In this document: one piece after another, positions 7,359 through 15,584 of the stretch
How positions within the stretch are numbered: position 1 is the first letter of the stretch
How the letters are laid out: each line of letters opens with the position of its first letter
Source: Streptomyces xanthochromogenes
GTDB taxonomy: Bacteria > Actinomycetota > Actinomycetes > Streptomycetales > Streptomycetaceae
Length of the DNA stretch: 64,000 bases
Direction of reading: 5' to 3'
Assembly (NCBI RefSeq): GCF_014650455.1
Contig: NZ_BMUZ01000002.1
Span: forward strand, 532,595 to 596,594
Notes under the pieces: generated by a model
What the model was told of the DNA's origin: nothing
Database searches by the model: none
What the model saw: only the letters and a program-made list of their open reading frames with translations
Position numbers and translations under genes: made by a program

Positions 7359-8227
7359 CAGACGGCTTCCTTCTTACGAATCGTGCGGGTCGCACCCGTC
7401 GTGCGGGCGCCACGGCCGCCCCGGGTGCGGGCGAGGCCGGTCAGGACGAGCAGCAGCCCCCAGGTCAGCAGCAGGCTGAGCAGCGAAACCGCCACCGACA
7501 GCTGGGCGTTGGCGCCGGAGGCCTGCACGATCCACACCGCGAACGGCTGGAATCCGAGCAGCGAGGCCACCGTGAACTCGCCGAGCACCAGAGCGAGCGC
7601 CAGGAACGAGGCGTTGAGCAGCGCGGTGCGCAGATTGGGCAGCACGACCGTGAACAGCGCCCGCGGCCACGACGCCCCCAGATCGCGGGCCGCCTCCACC
7701 AGGGTGCGCACGTCCACCGCCCGCAAACCCGCCTCCAGGGAGCGGTACACGAACGGCAGCGCCATCACGACGTACGCGAAGACCAGGACCAGCGGGAACG
7801 ACGGGTTCTGGATCGCCACGAACGTCTCGTACAGCGGGGTCGTCGCCAGATGGTCCGGCCCCCACTTGAGGACCGTGCCAAGACCCGCGACCAGGGCGAC
7901 CGGCGGCACCACGAGCGGCAGGGTGCACACCACTTCGAGCACTGCCCGCAGCCGCCCCGAGCCGGAAAGACGCACTGCGAGCGCGGCGGGCAGTGTCAGG
8001 AGCAGGGCGAGCGCCACGGTGGCCAGCGCGAGCCCGAGCGACCTGAGCAGGGCCGCGGTGAACCCGTCGGCGCCGAAGATCTGCGTGTACGAGTCCAGGG
8101 TGAAGCCCTGCCCGGGCACGTCCACCGTGAACACCAGGGAGGCGAGCAGCGGCACCGCGAAGTAGGCACCTGCGATCAGCAGGACCGCGCCGCGCCAGGG
8201 GCGCAGCGGATGCGTCAGGCGAGCCAT
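7358..8227 (-). CDS. ABC transporter permease (PhnV-like)
   Basis: 289 aa from ATG 8227, which overlaps the preceding permease gene by 13 bp. About six hydrophobic segments are readable: residues 10-30, 60-85, 97-117, 130-155, 185-210 and 245-270. The EAA loop EAARDLGASWPRALFTVVLP contacts the ATPase. An in-frame extension upstream to 8539 runs inside the previous gene and is rejected as a start. It forms the membrane channel with the other permease. The family is binding-protein-dependent permease (BPD_transp_1), with phosphonate substrate inferred from context. Confidence 0.82.
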   Translation of the reverse strand: MARLTHPLRPWRGAVLLIAGAYFAVPLLASLVFTVDVPGQGFTLDSYTQIFGADGFTAALLRSLGLALATVALALLLTLPAALAVRLSGSGRLRAVLEVVCTLPLVVPPVALVAGLGTVLKWGPDHLATTPLYETFVAIQNPSFPLVLVFAYVVMALPFVYRSLEAGLRAVDVRTLVEAARDLGASWPRALFTVVLPNLRTALLNASFLALALVLGEFTVASLLGFQPFAVWIVQASGANAQLSVAVSLLSLLLTWGLLLVLTGLARTRGGRGARTTGATRTIRKKEAV

Positions 8228-9108
8228 CGGGCGCTCCTTCGCTGGAGGGGCAGATGGACGGCCATCACCAGGAGCGCGACGATCACCATGTCGAGGCTGA
8301 GTGCGAGCGCCACGTTCTCCTGGCCCACCAGCACGTTCCCGGACAGCGCGTCCGCGATCTGCATGGTGACGAGCGGCACCGAACTGCCCACCATCGAGGC
8401 GGCCGTGGCGTACGCGGCGAACGCGCTGCCGAACAGCAGCACGAACCCGCCGAGCAGCGTGGGCAGCAGCACCGGGATGCCGACGTGACGCCAGTACTGC
8501 CAGGCGCTCGCCCCGCTGCTCCGGGCGGCCTCGCGCCACTGCGGGCGCAGCCCGTCCAGGGCCGGTGCCACGGTGAGCACCATCAGCGGGATGAGGAAGT
8601 AGAGATAGGTCAGGGCCAGTCCCCAGAAGCTGTAGAGGCTCCAGCCGTGATCGGCCAGGCCCAGCTTGGTGGTGAGGACGCCCGCGTTGCCGAGCGTGGC
8701 GACGAACGCGAAGGCGAGCGGCACCCCGCCGAAGTTGGCGAGCACGCCCGATGCGGTGAGCACGGCCTCGCGCAGCGCCTTGCCGCGCGAGGTGACGACG
8801 GCCTGTGCGAGCAGCAGCCCGAGCACGGCGGCGATGGCCGCCGTGGTGGCCGCGAGCTTCACGCTGCCGAGCAGCGCCGTCCAGTAGGCGCCCTGCACGG
8901 ACTGGCTCAGATTGCCGAGCCCGTACGAGCCGTCGACGGACAGCGCGCCGTTCAGCATGGCGAGGGCCGGCAGCCCGAAGGCGAGCGCGACGAAGGCGAG
9001 CAGCGGGAGCGCGGCGAGCCAGGCGCCGGGGCGCCTGCGGCCCCGGCGTTCCTTGGGCCGCTCAACTGCCGCCGCTGCGGCGGGTGTTGAGGTGGTGGCG
9101 ACGGTCAT
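8215..9108 (-). CDS. ABC transporter permease (PhnU-like)
   Basis: 297 aa. A cytoplasmic basic N terminus (RPKERRGRRRPG) precedes about six membrane segments: residues 30-52, 80-105, 120-140, 158-178, 208-232 and 268-285. The EAA loop reads EAARSSGASAWQYWRHVGIP. It starts 10 bp after the binding-protein stop and overlaps the second permease by 13 bp, so SBP, permease, permease, ATPase, HAD and GntR form one tight operon. The substrate is inferred to be a phosphonate because of the PhnZ/TmpB-like enzyme in the locus. Confidence 0.82.
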   Translation of the reverse strand: MTVATTSTPAAAAAVERPKERRGRRRPGAWLAALPLLAFVALAFGLPALAMLNGALSVDGSYGLGNLSQSVQGAYWTALLGSVKLAATTAAIAAVLGLLLAQAVVTSRGKALREAVLTASGVLANFGGVPLAFAFVATLGNAGVLTTKLGLADHGWSLYSFWGLALTYLYFLIPLMVLTVAPALDGLRPQWREAARSSGASAWQYWRHVGIPVLLPTLLGGFVLLFGSAFAAYATAASMVGSSVPLVTMQIADALSGNVLVGQENVALALSLDMVIVALLVMAVHLPLQRRSARWLA

Positions 9109-9118
9109 GATGGAGTGA

Positions 9119-10285
9119 TCAGCCCGAGATCGCCTTGGCCCAGCCGCCGGCGAGGGTGGTCTTCGCCTTGGTGTTCTGCGCCTCGGTGGGGAAGGTGGGG
9201 GTGCCGGAGACCTGCGGAAGCTTGGCGGCGGCGGCCTTGTCGAGCGTGCCGTCCTTGTCCATGGCGGCCATGAGCGCCGGGCGGGCGTATCCCTTCAGCC
9301 ACAGGTTCTGGCCTTCGGCCGAGTACAGGTATTCCTGCCACAGGCGGGCGGCGGCCGGGTGCGGGGCGTCCTTGTTGATGGCCTGCGAGTAGTACTGGGC
9401 GTAGACGCCGTCGGAGGGCACCGCGGTCTTCCAGTTCAGGCCCTTGCTCCTGAACTGGTCGGCGTAGCCGGCGTTCAGGTAGTCCCAGTCGATGCTGATC
9501 GGGGTCTCGCCCTTCTCGACCGTGGCCGGGGTGGACTCCACCGGGTTGTAGTTCCCGGCCTTCTTCAGCTTGGCGAAGAAGTCGAGGCCGGGCTGGATGT
9601 CGTCGAGCGAGCCGCCGTTGGCGAGGGACGCCGCGTACACCCCGGCGAAGGCCGAACCGGACTTGGTGGGGTTGCCGTTGAGCGCGACCTGGCCCTTGTA
9701 CTCGGGCTTGAGCAGATCGGCGAAGGTCGTCGGGCACACCTTGACGCGGCCCGCGTCGCAGCCGATGGAGACGTAGCCGCCGTAGTCGTTGAACCACCGG
9801 CCCTGCGCGTCCTTCTGGGTCGCCGGGATCTTGTCGAAGCCCGCGACCTTGTACGGGGCGGTCAGACCCTGCTCGCCCGCGGACTGCGCGAAGGAGGCGC
9901 CGAGGTCGAGGACGTCGGGGGCGCGGTCCTGGCCCTTGCGGGTCTTGACCGCGTTGATCTCGTCCGCGCTGGCCCCGTCCGGGTTCTCGACGGACACCTT
10001 CACGCCGTACTTCTTCTGGAAGCCGTCGATGATCGCGCCGTAGTTGGCCCAGTCGCGCGGGATGGCGATCGCGTTCAGCGTGCCCTCCTTCTTCGCGGCG
10101 GCGATCAGGGCGTCCATGCCGCCCGCGTCCTGGAGGGAGGCCGCGGTCGCGAGGCTCTTGCCGCTCTTGCCGGAGTCGGCCGCGGCGCTGGACGCCCCGG
10201 ACTTGGCGCCGCAGGCGGCGAGGGCGAACGCGGAGGCGGCCAGGGTCACGGCGAGGCCTGCGGTGCGTATACGGGGGGCGATCAC
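9119..10285 (-). CDS. Phosphonate-type ABC transporter substrate-binding lipoprotein
   Basis: 388 aa from GTG 10285, preceded by GGAG at a 5-bp spacing. Longer in-frame starts would translate the tandem operator (…QQLSVQL…), so they are rejected. The lipobox ALAAC puts the lipid-anchored cysteine at Cys25. The mature protein is a periplasmic-binding-protein type II fold of the Fe3+/2-aminoethylphosphonate class: TLNAIAIPRDWANYG opens domain 1, and later comes the GETPISIDWDYLNAG hinge segment. It captures substrate outside the membrane for the two permeases. The promoter region carries two abutting 16-bp operators, so it is probably the most tightly regulated gene of the locus. Confidence 0.83.
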   Translation of the reverse strand: MIAPRIRTAGLAVTLAASAFALAACGAKSGASSAAADSGKSGKSLATAASLQDAGGMDALIAAAKKEGTLNAIAIPRDWANYGAIIDGFQKKYGVKVSVENPDGASADEINAVKTRKGQDRAPDVLDLGASFAQSAGEQGLTAPYKVAGFDKIPATQKDAQGRWFNDYGGYVSIGCDAGRVKVCPTTFADLLKPEYKGQVALNGNPTKSGSAFAGVYAASLANGGSLDDIQPGLDFFAKLKKAGNYNPVESTPATVEKGETPISIDWDYLNAGYADQFRSKGLNWKTAVPSDGVYAQYYSQAINKDAPHPAAARLWQEYLYSAEGQNLWLKGYARPALMAAMDKDGTLDKAAAAKLPQVSGTPTFPTEAQNTKAKTTLAGGWAKAISG

Positions 10286-10295
10286 GGGAGCTCCA

Positions 10296-10326
10296 AGTTG
10301 TACGGACAACTGTTGTACAGACAACT
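10296..10326. promoter_or_regulatory. Tandem operators before the phosphonate transporter operon
   Basis: AGTTGTACGGACAACT (10296-10311) and TGTTGTACAGACAACT (10311-10326) share one base and match the copy at 3192-3207. They end 11 bp from the GTG start of the binding protein, so occupancy would block transcription. Finding the same motif at both ends of the locus is strong evidence for one regulon. Confidence 0.75.
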
Positions 10327-10422
10327 CCATTACGAAGGGGGTGGATGTCTGGCCGGTTAACGCCGGGCGGCGGGGGCGATGCGGTTGGCGGACGGATCCG
10401 GTCACGACTTGGCCGGTTCCAA

Positions 10423-10645
10423 CCCCCTGGGGCTCAGCCCCAGACCCCGTTCGCGCCTGAACGGCGCTCGTCCTCAATCGCCGGACGGGCTGAAATGCTC
10501 CGGTGCTGGCCCGCACCAGGCATTTAGGGGCGCGGGGAACTGCGCGACCAGCCACGCACGGTCCGCAGCCGACGCACTCACCCCCGGAGGGTTGCGGGAA
10601 GGGGCGGGGTGGGGGAAAGCCCGGGGGCGCGGCGAACTGCGCAAA
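10423..10645. repeat. Dispersed intergenic repeat, copy 1
   Basis: This fills most of the 10330-10723 gene-free gap. Module A runs from CCCCTGGGGCTCAGCCCCAG through GACGGGCTGAAATG; module B contains GGGGCGCGGGGAACTGCG. Both modules recur near 31.64 kb, module B recurs near 23.70 and 28.38 kb, and an inverted module A lies near 28.44 kb. Module A begins with a short hairpin. I see no gene here. Confidence 0.75.
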
Positions 10646-10723
10646 TAGGCGGACCCGCACCCCGCAGGGGCCCCGCACCCCGTACCGCCCCGCACCCCGC
10701 AGGGCCCCGCACCCCGCGAGGGA

Positions 10724-11620
10724 CTACGTGTCGCACTCCAGGACCGTGCGGCACAGGCCGCAGCGGGCCCGGACCCGGCCGCGCACCGGGACCCGGATGC
10801 GCTGGTGGCAGGTCGGGCAGGCGAAGCGGACCCGCAGCCCGTCCGGGCCGGGCTCGAAGGCGTAGGGGGAGCCGGGGTCCGCCCGGGTGCCGCCGTGCTC
10901 CTGGGCGTGACGGCGGTCCTTGGCGTAGCGCCGCCGGCCCGACCAGCCCGCCGCGGTCAGCGGCGGGTGCTGCCCGTCCCGGCGCGCCAGGGCCGCGCCC
11001 GCCGTGTACGCGGGGTAGGCCTGCGGGCTGGTGAACCAGGGCGAGGGGTCCTCGCCGAACAACTCCGCCCGCTTGGCCAGGACGTACCCGAACTCCTCCG
11101 GGGTCAGATAGCCCAGCTTCTGGCTGGTCACCGCGTCCTCGCGGAACGCGTCGAGCAGCAGCCAGCCCGCCCCCAGATACGTCGTCACGGTGTCGGTGAG
11201 GATCTCGTTGTCCCGGGTCCCGGGGAACGACAGGTCCAGGCGGTGCAGCAGCACATGCGTGATCTCGTGCGCCAGCGCGGCCCCGATGTCACGGCGGTGG
11301 CTGCGGAACCGGTCGTTCAGCTCGATGAAGTACTCGGGCCCCGCGGCCAGTTCGACGCTCGCCGCGTGCTGCATCTCGCGAAAGCCCACGATCATGCGGG
11401 CATTGGGCAGGTGCAGGTGCTGGACCAGCGCACGGGCCACCCGCTGCGCGCCCAGGTGCAGGTCGTCGTGGTCGGCGAAGGCCACGTCGGCCGGCAGCAC
11501 GCTCGTCGCGTACCCGTGCAGCCCGTCGTAGGAGAGCCGTCTGTGCAGCGCGGTGATGGCCGCACGCACGGTGGCCAGGTGCGGATAGCCGTGCACCACC
11601 GGGCTCGACGCGACGCCCAC
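10724..11620 (-). CDS. Putative zinc metallopeptidase with C-terminal zinc ribbon
   Basis: 298 aa from GTG 11620. A gluzincin-like motif HEITH is at residues 118-122 (His118, Glu119, His122), followed by NEILTD, whose Glu139 or Asp143 could be the third ligand. The C terminus (CPTCHQRIRVPV and RCGLCRTVLEC) is a four-cysteine zinc ribbon, as in SprT-like and WLM-like proteins that act on nucleic-acid-bound substrates. No signal peptide or membrane segment, so it is cytoplasmic. It is divergent from the response regulator at 11777. I do not recognise a named family; the peptidase call rests on the HExxH motif and the surrounding helix. Confidence 0.6.
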   Translation of the reverse strand: MGVASSPVVHGYPHLATVRAAITALHRRLSYDGLHGYATSVLPADVAFADHDDLHLGAQRVARALVQHLHLPNARMIVGFREMQHAASVELAAGPEYFIELNDRFRSHRRDIGAALAHEITHVLLHRLDLSFPGTRDNEILTDTVTTYLGAGWLLLDAFREDAVTSQKLGYLTPEEFGYVLAKRAELFGEDPSPWFTSPQAYPAYTAGAALARRDGQHPPLTAAGWSGRRRYAKDRRHAQEHGGTRADPGSPYAFEPGPDGLRVRFACPTCHQRIRVPVRGRVRARCGLCRTVLECDT

Positions 11621-11776
11621 GCTGCCACCCCGTTCCGGACCGCGGACCGGATTCCACTGTAAGGGGGCCGCCCGTGCGGGGGACCGCCCGCGCAGAGGGA
11701 CGGGCCGCCGTCCGGCCCGGCCCGGCCGGGCGTCCCGAATTTGCGGGCCTCCGTCCGAACCTGGTCATATAGGGGC

Positions 11777-12430
11777 ATGTCGATCACAGTGGTCATCGCG
11801 GACGACCAGGAAATGGTCCGGACCGGGTTCCGCATGATCCTGGAGAGCAGGTCCGACATCGAGGTGGTCGCCGACGTCGTCGACGGGCACGCCGCCCTGG
11901 AAGCCGTCGAGCGCCTCCAGCCCGACGTGCTGCTCCTCGACATCAGGATGCCCGGCCTCGACGGCCTCGAAGTCACCCGCCGCCTGGCCGGCCGCGACCG
12001 CCCCCGCATCGTCATCTGCACCACCTTCGACCTCGACGAGTACGTCCACGCCGCCCTGCACGGCGGCGCCTCCGGCTTCCTCCTGAAGGACGCCAGTCCC
12101 GAAATGCTCGTCGAAGCGGTACGTGCCGCGGCCGCCGGGGACTCCCTCGTCTCGCCCGCCATCACCGTGCGGCTCCTGAAGGAACTCGCCTCCGCCCGCC
12201 CCGCCGACGGCGTGCGCAAACCCGCCGAGCCGCTCACCGAACGCGAGCGCGACGTCGTGCGCTGCCTGGCCCGCGGCGCCACCAACGCGGAGATCGCCGC
12301 CGAACTGTACGTCTCCCTGTCCACCGTGAAGACCCACCTCGCCAACGTCCAGGGCAAGCTCGGCGCCCGCAACCGCGTCGAGATCGCCGCCTGGGCCTGG
12401 GAGAGCGGACTCGCCACGAGCGCCGCATGA
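11777..12430 (+). CDS. NarL/LuxR-family response regulator
   Basis: 217 aa from ATG 11777. The receiver domain has acidic residues Asp9/Asp10 and the phosphoacceptor Asp55 (LLLDIRMPG), the Thr of CTTFD and Lys in FLLKDAS. The C-terminal LuxR helix-turn-helix begins at LTEREREVV-like sequence and contains ATNAEIAAELYVSLSTVKTHLANV. It is immediately followed (8 bp) by its sensor kinase, so regulator precedes kinase. An in-frame start at 11741 is possible but lacks support. Target genes are not evident; the divergent metallopeptidase is one candidate. Confidence 0.9.
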   Translation: MSITVVIADDQEMVRTGFRMILESRSDIEVVADVVDGHAALEAVERLQPDVLLLDIRMPGLDGLEVTRRLAGRDRPRIVICTTFDLDEYVHAALHGGASGFLLKDASPEMLVEAVRAAAAGDSLVSPAITVRLLKELASARPADGVRKPAEPLTERERDVVRCLARGATNAEIAAELYVSLSTVKTHLANVQGKLGARNRVEIAAWAWESGLATSAA

Positions 12431-12437
12431 GCCGCCC

Positions 12438-13598
12438 GTGAGCCCCGTACGCAGCTGGCTGCGCCACCACCCCCGGGCCGCCGCCTGCGCCCGCCCGCTG
12501 CTCGCCGCCGTCCTCGTCGCCCTCGTCACCTACGAAGGCGTCGCGCTCGCCCGCCAGCCCACCCGCCCGCACGCCATCGTGTGGAGCGCCGGCATCGTGG
12601 TGTGCCTGTGCGCGGTGCCGTGGGCGAGGATCGCGCTGGTCCCGCGCGCCTGGACGGCGGCCGCCGTCAGCTGGACCGCCACCGCCCTGCTCCTCGCCGA
12701 CCGGCCCGAAGCCGTCTGGGGCATGGGCGAGGCGATCGCCCTGCTGGTGCTGCTCTCCTCCGTGCTGCTGTACGCGCCCGCCCGCACCGCCGCCGTCCTC
12801 GGCCCGGTCCTCGGCCTCGGCTGCGTGGCGGCCCCGGTGCGCGACGCCGACCCCGGCCGGTTCACCCTGCTCTTCGCGGTCCTCGCCGTGGTGGTCACCG
12901 CGTTCTCGCTCCTCATGCGCGCCCAGTCGGACCAGCGCGTCCGCGACCTGGAGGCCGTACGGACCGCCGAGCGCATCGAACTCGCCCGGGAACTGCACGA
13001 CTTGATCGCCCACCACGTCACCGGCATCGTCGTCCAGGCGCAGGCCGCCCGCTTCACCGCCGTCTCCGGGGAGCGCGCCGCCGAGTCCTTCGCCCGCATC
13101 GAGGAGGCCGGCGGCGAGGCGCTCGGCGCGATGCGCCGCCTGGTGCGGGTGCTGCGCGAGGGCGACCCCGAGACCGAACCGGTCGCCGGGATCACCCAGG
13201 TCCGCGAACTCGCCGCCCGCTTCTCCCGAGCCGGCCCCCCGGCCGTCCTCTCCATCGAGACCGGCCTGGAGGAGCGGCTGCCCGGGGACGCCGCGGCCCT
13301 CGCCCACCGCGTGGTGCGCGAAGCCCTCACCAACGTGCGCAAACACGCGGCCGACGCCACCGCCGTACGCATCGCCATCCGCACCACGCCCAGCGGCCTC
13401 GAAGTGCGCGTGTCCGACGACGGCTCCAGCGCGGCCGCCCTCGCCGAACAGGCCCGCGGCGGCGGCTTCGGCCTCGCCGGCCTGACCGAACGCGTCACCG
13501 CGATGGGCGGCGCGCTCGCCACCGGCCCCGCACCCGAGGGCGGCTGGCAGGTCACCGCCGTCCTGCCGCTGGACGACGACCCCCGCGCACGGCTGTAG
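12438..13598 (+). CDS. Two-component sensor histidine kinase (HisKA_3 type)
   Basis: 386 aa from GTG 12438. The N terminus has about five closely packed membrane segments (residues 20-165) without a large extracellular domain, suggesting it senses within the membrane. The dimerisation/phosphoacceptor helix carries His187 (ARELHDLIAHHV), typical of HisKA_3. A HATPase_c domain follows, with N-box EALTNVRKHA and G-boxes DDGSS and GGGFGLAGLTERV. It is paired with the regulator directly upstream. Stimulus unknown. Confidence 0.9.
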   Translation: MSPVRSWLRHHPRAAACARPLLAAVLVALVTYEGVALARQPTRPHAIVWSAGIVVCLCAVPWARIALVPRAWTAAAVSWTATALLLADRPEAVWGMGEAIALLVLLSSVLLYAPARTAAVLGPVLGLGCVAAPVRDADPGRFTLLFAVLAVVVTAFSLLMRAQSDQRVRDLEAVRTAERIELARELHDLIAHHVTGIVVQAQAARFTAVSGERAAESFARIEEAGGEALGAMRRLVRVLREGDPETEPVAGITQVRELAARFSRAGPPAVLSIETGLEERLPGDAAALAHRVVREALTNVRKHAADATAVRIAIRTTPSGLEVRVSDDGSSAAALAEQARGGGFGLAGLTERVTAMGGALATGPAPEGGWQVTAVLPLDDDPRARL

Positions 13599-13646
13599 GA
13601 CGGGCCCGGCGGGCCGGGGCGACCGGACCCGCCGGACCCGCCCGTA

Positions 13647-13676
13647 CCCCGGCCACCGATGCGGGGGCGGCCGGGG
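13647..13676. terminator. Hairpin between convergent kinase and PixA-like operon
   Basis: CCCCGGCC (13647-13654) pairs perfectly with GGCCGGGG (13669-13676) across a 14-nt loop. It sits in the 93-bp gap between two convergent stops and could serve both strands. Confidence 0.5.
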
Positions 13677-13691
13677 CGTGAAGGGGGCCGG

Positions 13692-14246
13692 TCAGACCGC
13701 GAGCACGCGGATCGAAGGGTGCTCGACGGTGTTCAGATACAGCTTCTCCTTCTTGCCGTCCTGCTCCAGCTCCACCACGAGCCGGTAGCGGTACACCCCG
13801 GGCCGTGTGGTGCTCAGGACCGTGCCGGCCCAGTAGTAGTAGACCGGGGTGAAGGGGTCGCGCATCCGGTCCGGCATCCCGTAGATCTTCAGCTCGGTGC
13901 AGATCTTCCGCTCGCTGACGTCCTCCTCGTCCCCCTTCTCGGTGTCGAGGAAGACCAGGCTGCTGATCTTCGGCATCGGCGGCCAGGTGCCGTCGGGGCG
14001 CTTCTCCATGTCGACCGGCCGGATGATCCAGTTCAGGACCTGGCCCTGCTTGCAGACCGTCTCCAGCCGATGCGTGCCCTGGCCGGTGCCGCCCACGCTG
14101 TTGTCCATCATGAACAGGGAGTCCTTCAGCGAACCCGTCCGCACGGCCCGCCCCATGTTCACGAGCGTCACGATGTTCAGCTGTACGGAGTTCAGCTGAC
14201 CGGGGTTCTGCTTCTCCACCTCGCTGGTGCGCGTGCTGGTGCTCAA
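13692..14246 (-). CDS. AidA/PixA-like protein 4 (last of four tandem paralogues)
   Basis: 184 aa from TTG 14246, chosen because AAGGAGGAG sits just before it and no other start fits. The strand-rich pattern is that of AidA/PixA proteins: LNIVTLVNMGRAV, a conserved turn with GQGT at residues 55-58, VLNWIIRPVDME, then TPVYYYWAGTVLSTTRPGVYRYRLVVELE and a final PSIRVL strand. No signal peptide or membrane segment. PixA is an inclusion-body protein of Xenorhabdus, later reported to bind galactose; AidA of Ralstonia is quorum-regulated. Function here is unknown. It is the last gene of a six-gene operon and the closest of the four to canonical PixA size. Confidence 0.65.
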   Translation of the reverse strand: MSTSTRTSEVEKQNPGQLNSVQLNIVTLVNMGRAVRTGSLKDSLFMMDNSVGGTGQGTHRLETVCKQGQVLNWIIRPVDMEKRPDGTWPPMPKISSLVFLDTEKGDEEDVSERKICTELKIYGMPDRMRDPFTPVYYYWAGTVLSTTRPGVYRYRLVVELEQDGKKEKLYLNTVEHPSIRVLAV

Positions 14247-14269
14247 CGCTCCTCCTTCGGACACGGCGT

Positions 14270-14707
14270 TCAGCCGAACAGGGCCGGCGACAGCGTGGTC
14301 GTGACGGGCTCGGTCCGCGTGCCCACGCGGAACTTGATCCGGTACGGCGCCTCCAGGATGTCGTCCCGCTTCACCGTGCCGATCCAGTACGCGACATCGG
14401 TACCCGGATAGGTCCTGCGCTCCGGCTCGACCACCGCACGGTCGATCACGATGTCGTCGATGCTGACGAACGCCTCGCACTCCAGGGCCAGCACGTTCCA
14501 CAGCAGCTGGTCACCGCGGCGCACCTTGGTGCGCAGCTCCTCGGTGCCGAACCCGGTCGAGCCGCCCGCCTTGTTGGTGTCGTACAGATACAGGTGACCG
14601 TGCACGCTGTGGGAGGCCAGCGCCCCCACGCAGTCCACCACGGCGGTGATGGAGATCGGCCGCCTGGCGGCGGTCAGGCTCTCCCGCAGCTTCGGTTTCG
14701 TCGTCAT
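14270..14707 (-). CDS. AidA/PixA-like protein 3 (shortest paralogue)
   Basis: 145 aa from ATG 14707, preceded by AGGAGGAG. It shares the layout of its neighbours: an opening strand ISITAVVDCVGAL, a YDT turn, GFGT at 52-55 in place of GQGT, LLWNVLALE, a central VAYWIGTV strand and a closing TTTLSPALF. About 40 residues of the middle region present in paralogue 4 are absent. No signal peptide. Spacing to its neighbours is 23 and 33 bp, so it is cotranscribed. Assignment to the family rests mainly on the shared pattern with its neighbours. Confidence 0.58.
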   Translation of the reverse strand: MTTKPKLRESLTAARRPISITAVVDCVGALASHSVHGHLYLYDTNKAGGSTGFGTEELRTKVRRGDQLLWNVLALECEAFVSIDDIVIDRAVVEPERRTYPGTDVAYWIGTVKRDDILEAPYRIKFRVGTRTEPVTTTLSPALFG

Positions 14708-14740
14708 CTGCTCCTCCTCGTCCTTGCCGGTCAGGGATGT

Positions 14741-15541
14741 CTACGAGAACGCGCGCGGCGGGACGGGCAGCAGTCCGAGGCCCGCCTTGGTGAAGGCGTT
14801 GCGCTTGGGCTCCGTGGTGACCCTGATCTTCGACTCGCACGTCAGGTTCACCGGCTCCCACAGCGACTCGCCGCCCTGCTCCACCAGCTGGTGGAGCTGG
14901 ATACGCATCGTGTACGCGTAGGTGCCCGGCCGGGAGGTGTCGACCGTCGCCGACCAGTACCAGCCGTCGGTCACCAGATCCGGGGAGCCGTACTCGGCGG
15001 GATAGATGACCTTCTCGTCCACGGCCTGCCCGTAGATGTCGGTGATCACCGGCGCCGGGTAACTGTGCGCCTGCGTACCGCCGTCGGACACCACCTTGCC
15101 GGTCACGTCCAGGACCTTCTGGCCCGAGAGCCGGCCCCGGGTGCGCCGGGTCGTCTTCACGCGCCGGCCCGCGCTCTGCCGGATTCGGCTCAGCTCGGCC
15201 GCCGCGTCCGTGCCGCTCGTGCCCGACGTGGCCGCCAAGTGGTCGAGTTCGGTCAGGGCCTGCTCGTCGGTCTGCCGGGCCCGCTCGGCCTCGTAGCCGC
15301 GCGGCACCGTCGGCGGGATCGAACCCAGGCTGTACGGAAGCCAGTTGAGGACCTGCTCACTGGCCTGCGAACCGTCGCTCCAGTAGGAGCCGCTGATCGC
15401 CGTGACCAGTTCGCCGGTGCCCTGGTTCTCCGAGCCCTGCAACTTCATGTTGTCGAACAGGTACGTGTTGCCGTCCAGCGTCCGGGACTCCAGCGCGTTG
15501 CCGACGTCCACGAGCACGATGACCGCTAACTGCTGGGGCAT
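14741..15541 (-). CDS. AidA/PixA-like protein 2 (expanded paralogue)
   Basis: 266 aa from ATG 15541, preceded by GAGGAAGG. The opening LAVIVLVDVGNAL, the FDN turn, GTGEL near residues 41-45, VLNWLPYSLG, the WYWSATVDTSRPGTYAYTMRIQL strand pair and the final SKIRV strand follow the PixA-like plan. A roughly 70-residue charged, helical insertion (about 85-150: YEAERARQTDEQALTELDHL onwards, with KTTRRTRGRLSGQKV) separates the two halves. The insertion could mediate oligomerisation; that is a guess. Cytoplasmic by sequence. Same operon. Confidence 0.58.
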   Translation of the reverse strand: MPQQLAVIVLVDVGNALESRTLDGNTYLFDNMKLQGSENQGTGELVTAISGSYWSDGSQASEQVLNWLPYSLGSIPPTVPRGYEAERARQTDEQALTELDHLAATSGTSGTDAAAELSRIRQSAGRRVKTTRRTRGRLSGQKVLDVTGKVVSDGGTQAHSYPAPVITDIYGQAVDEKVIYPAEYGSPDLVTDGWYWSATVDTSRPGTYAYTMRIQLHQLVEQGGESLWEPVNLTCESKIRVTTEPKRNAFTKAGLGLLPVPPRAFS

Positions 15542-15584
15542 GGGCCCACCTTCCTCGTTGGGTTTGCGCTCGTCTGCCGTGCGG

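Noticed and set aside
9119..10678. 519-codon version of the phosphonate binding protein
   Set aside because: The extra residues translate the operators and repeat; the lipobox start at 10285 fits a lipoprotein signal.
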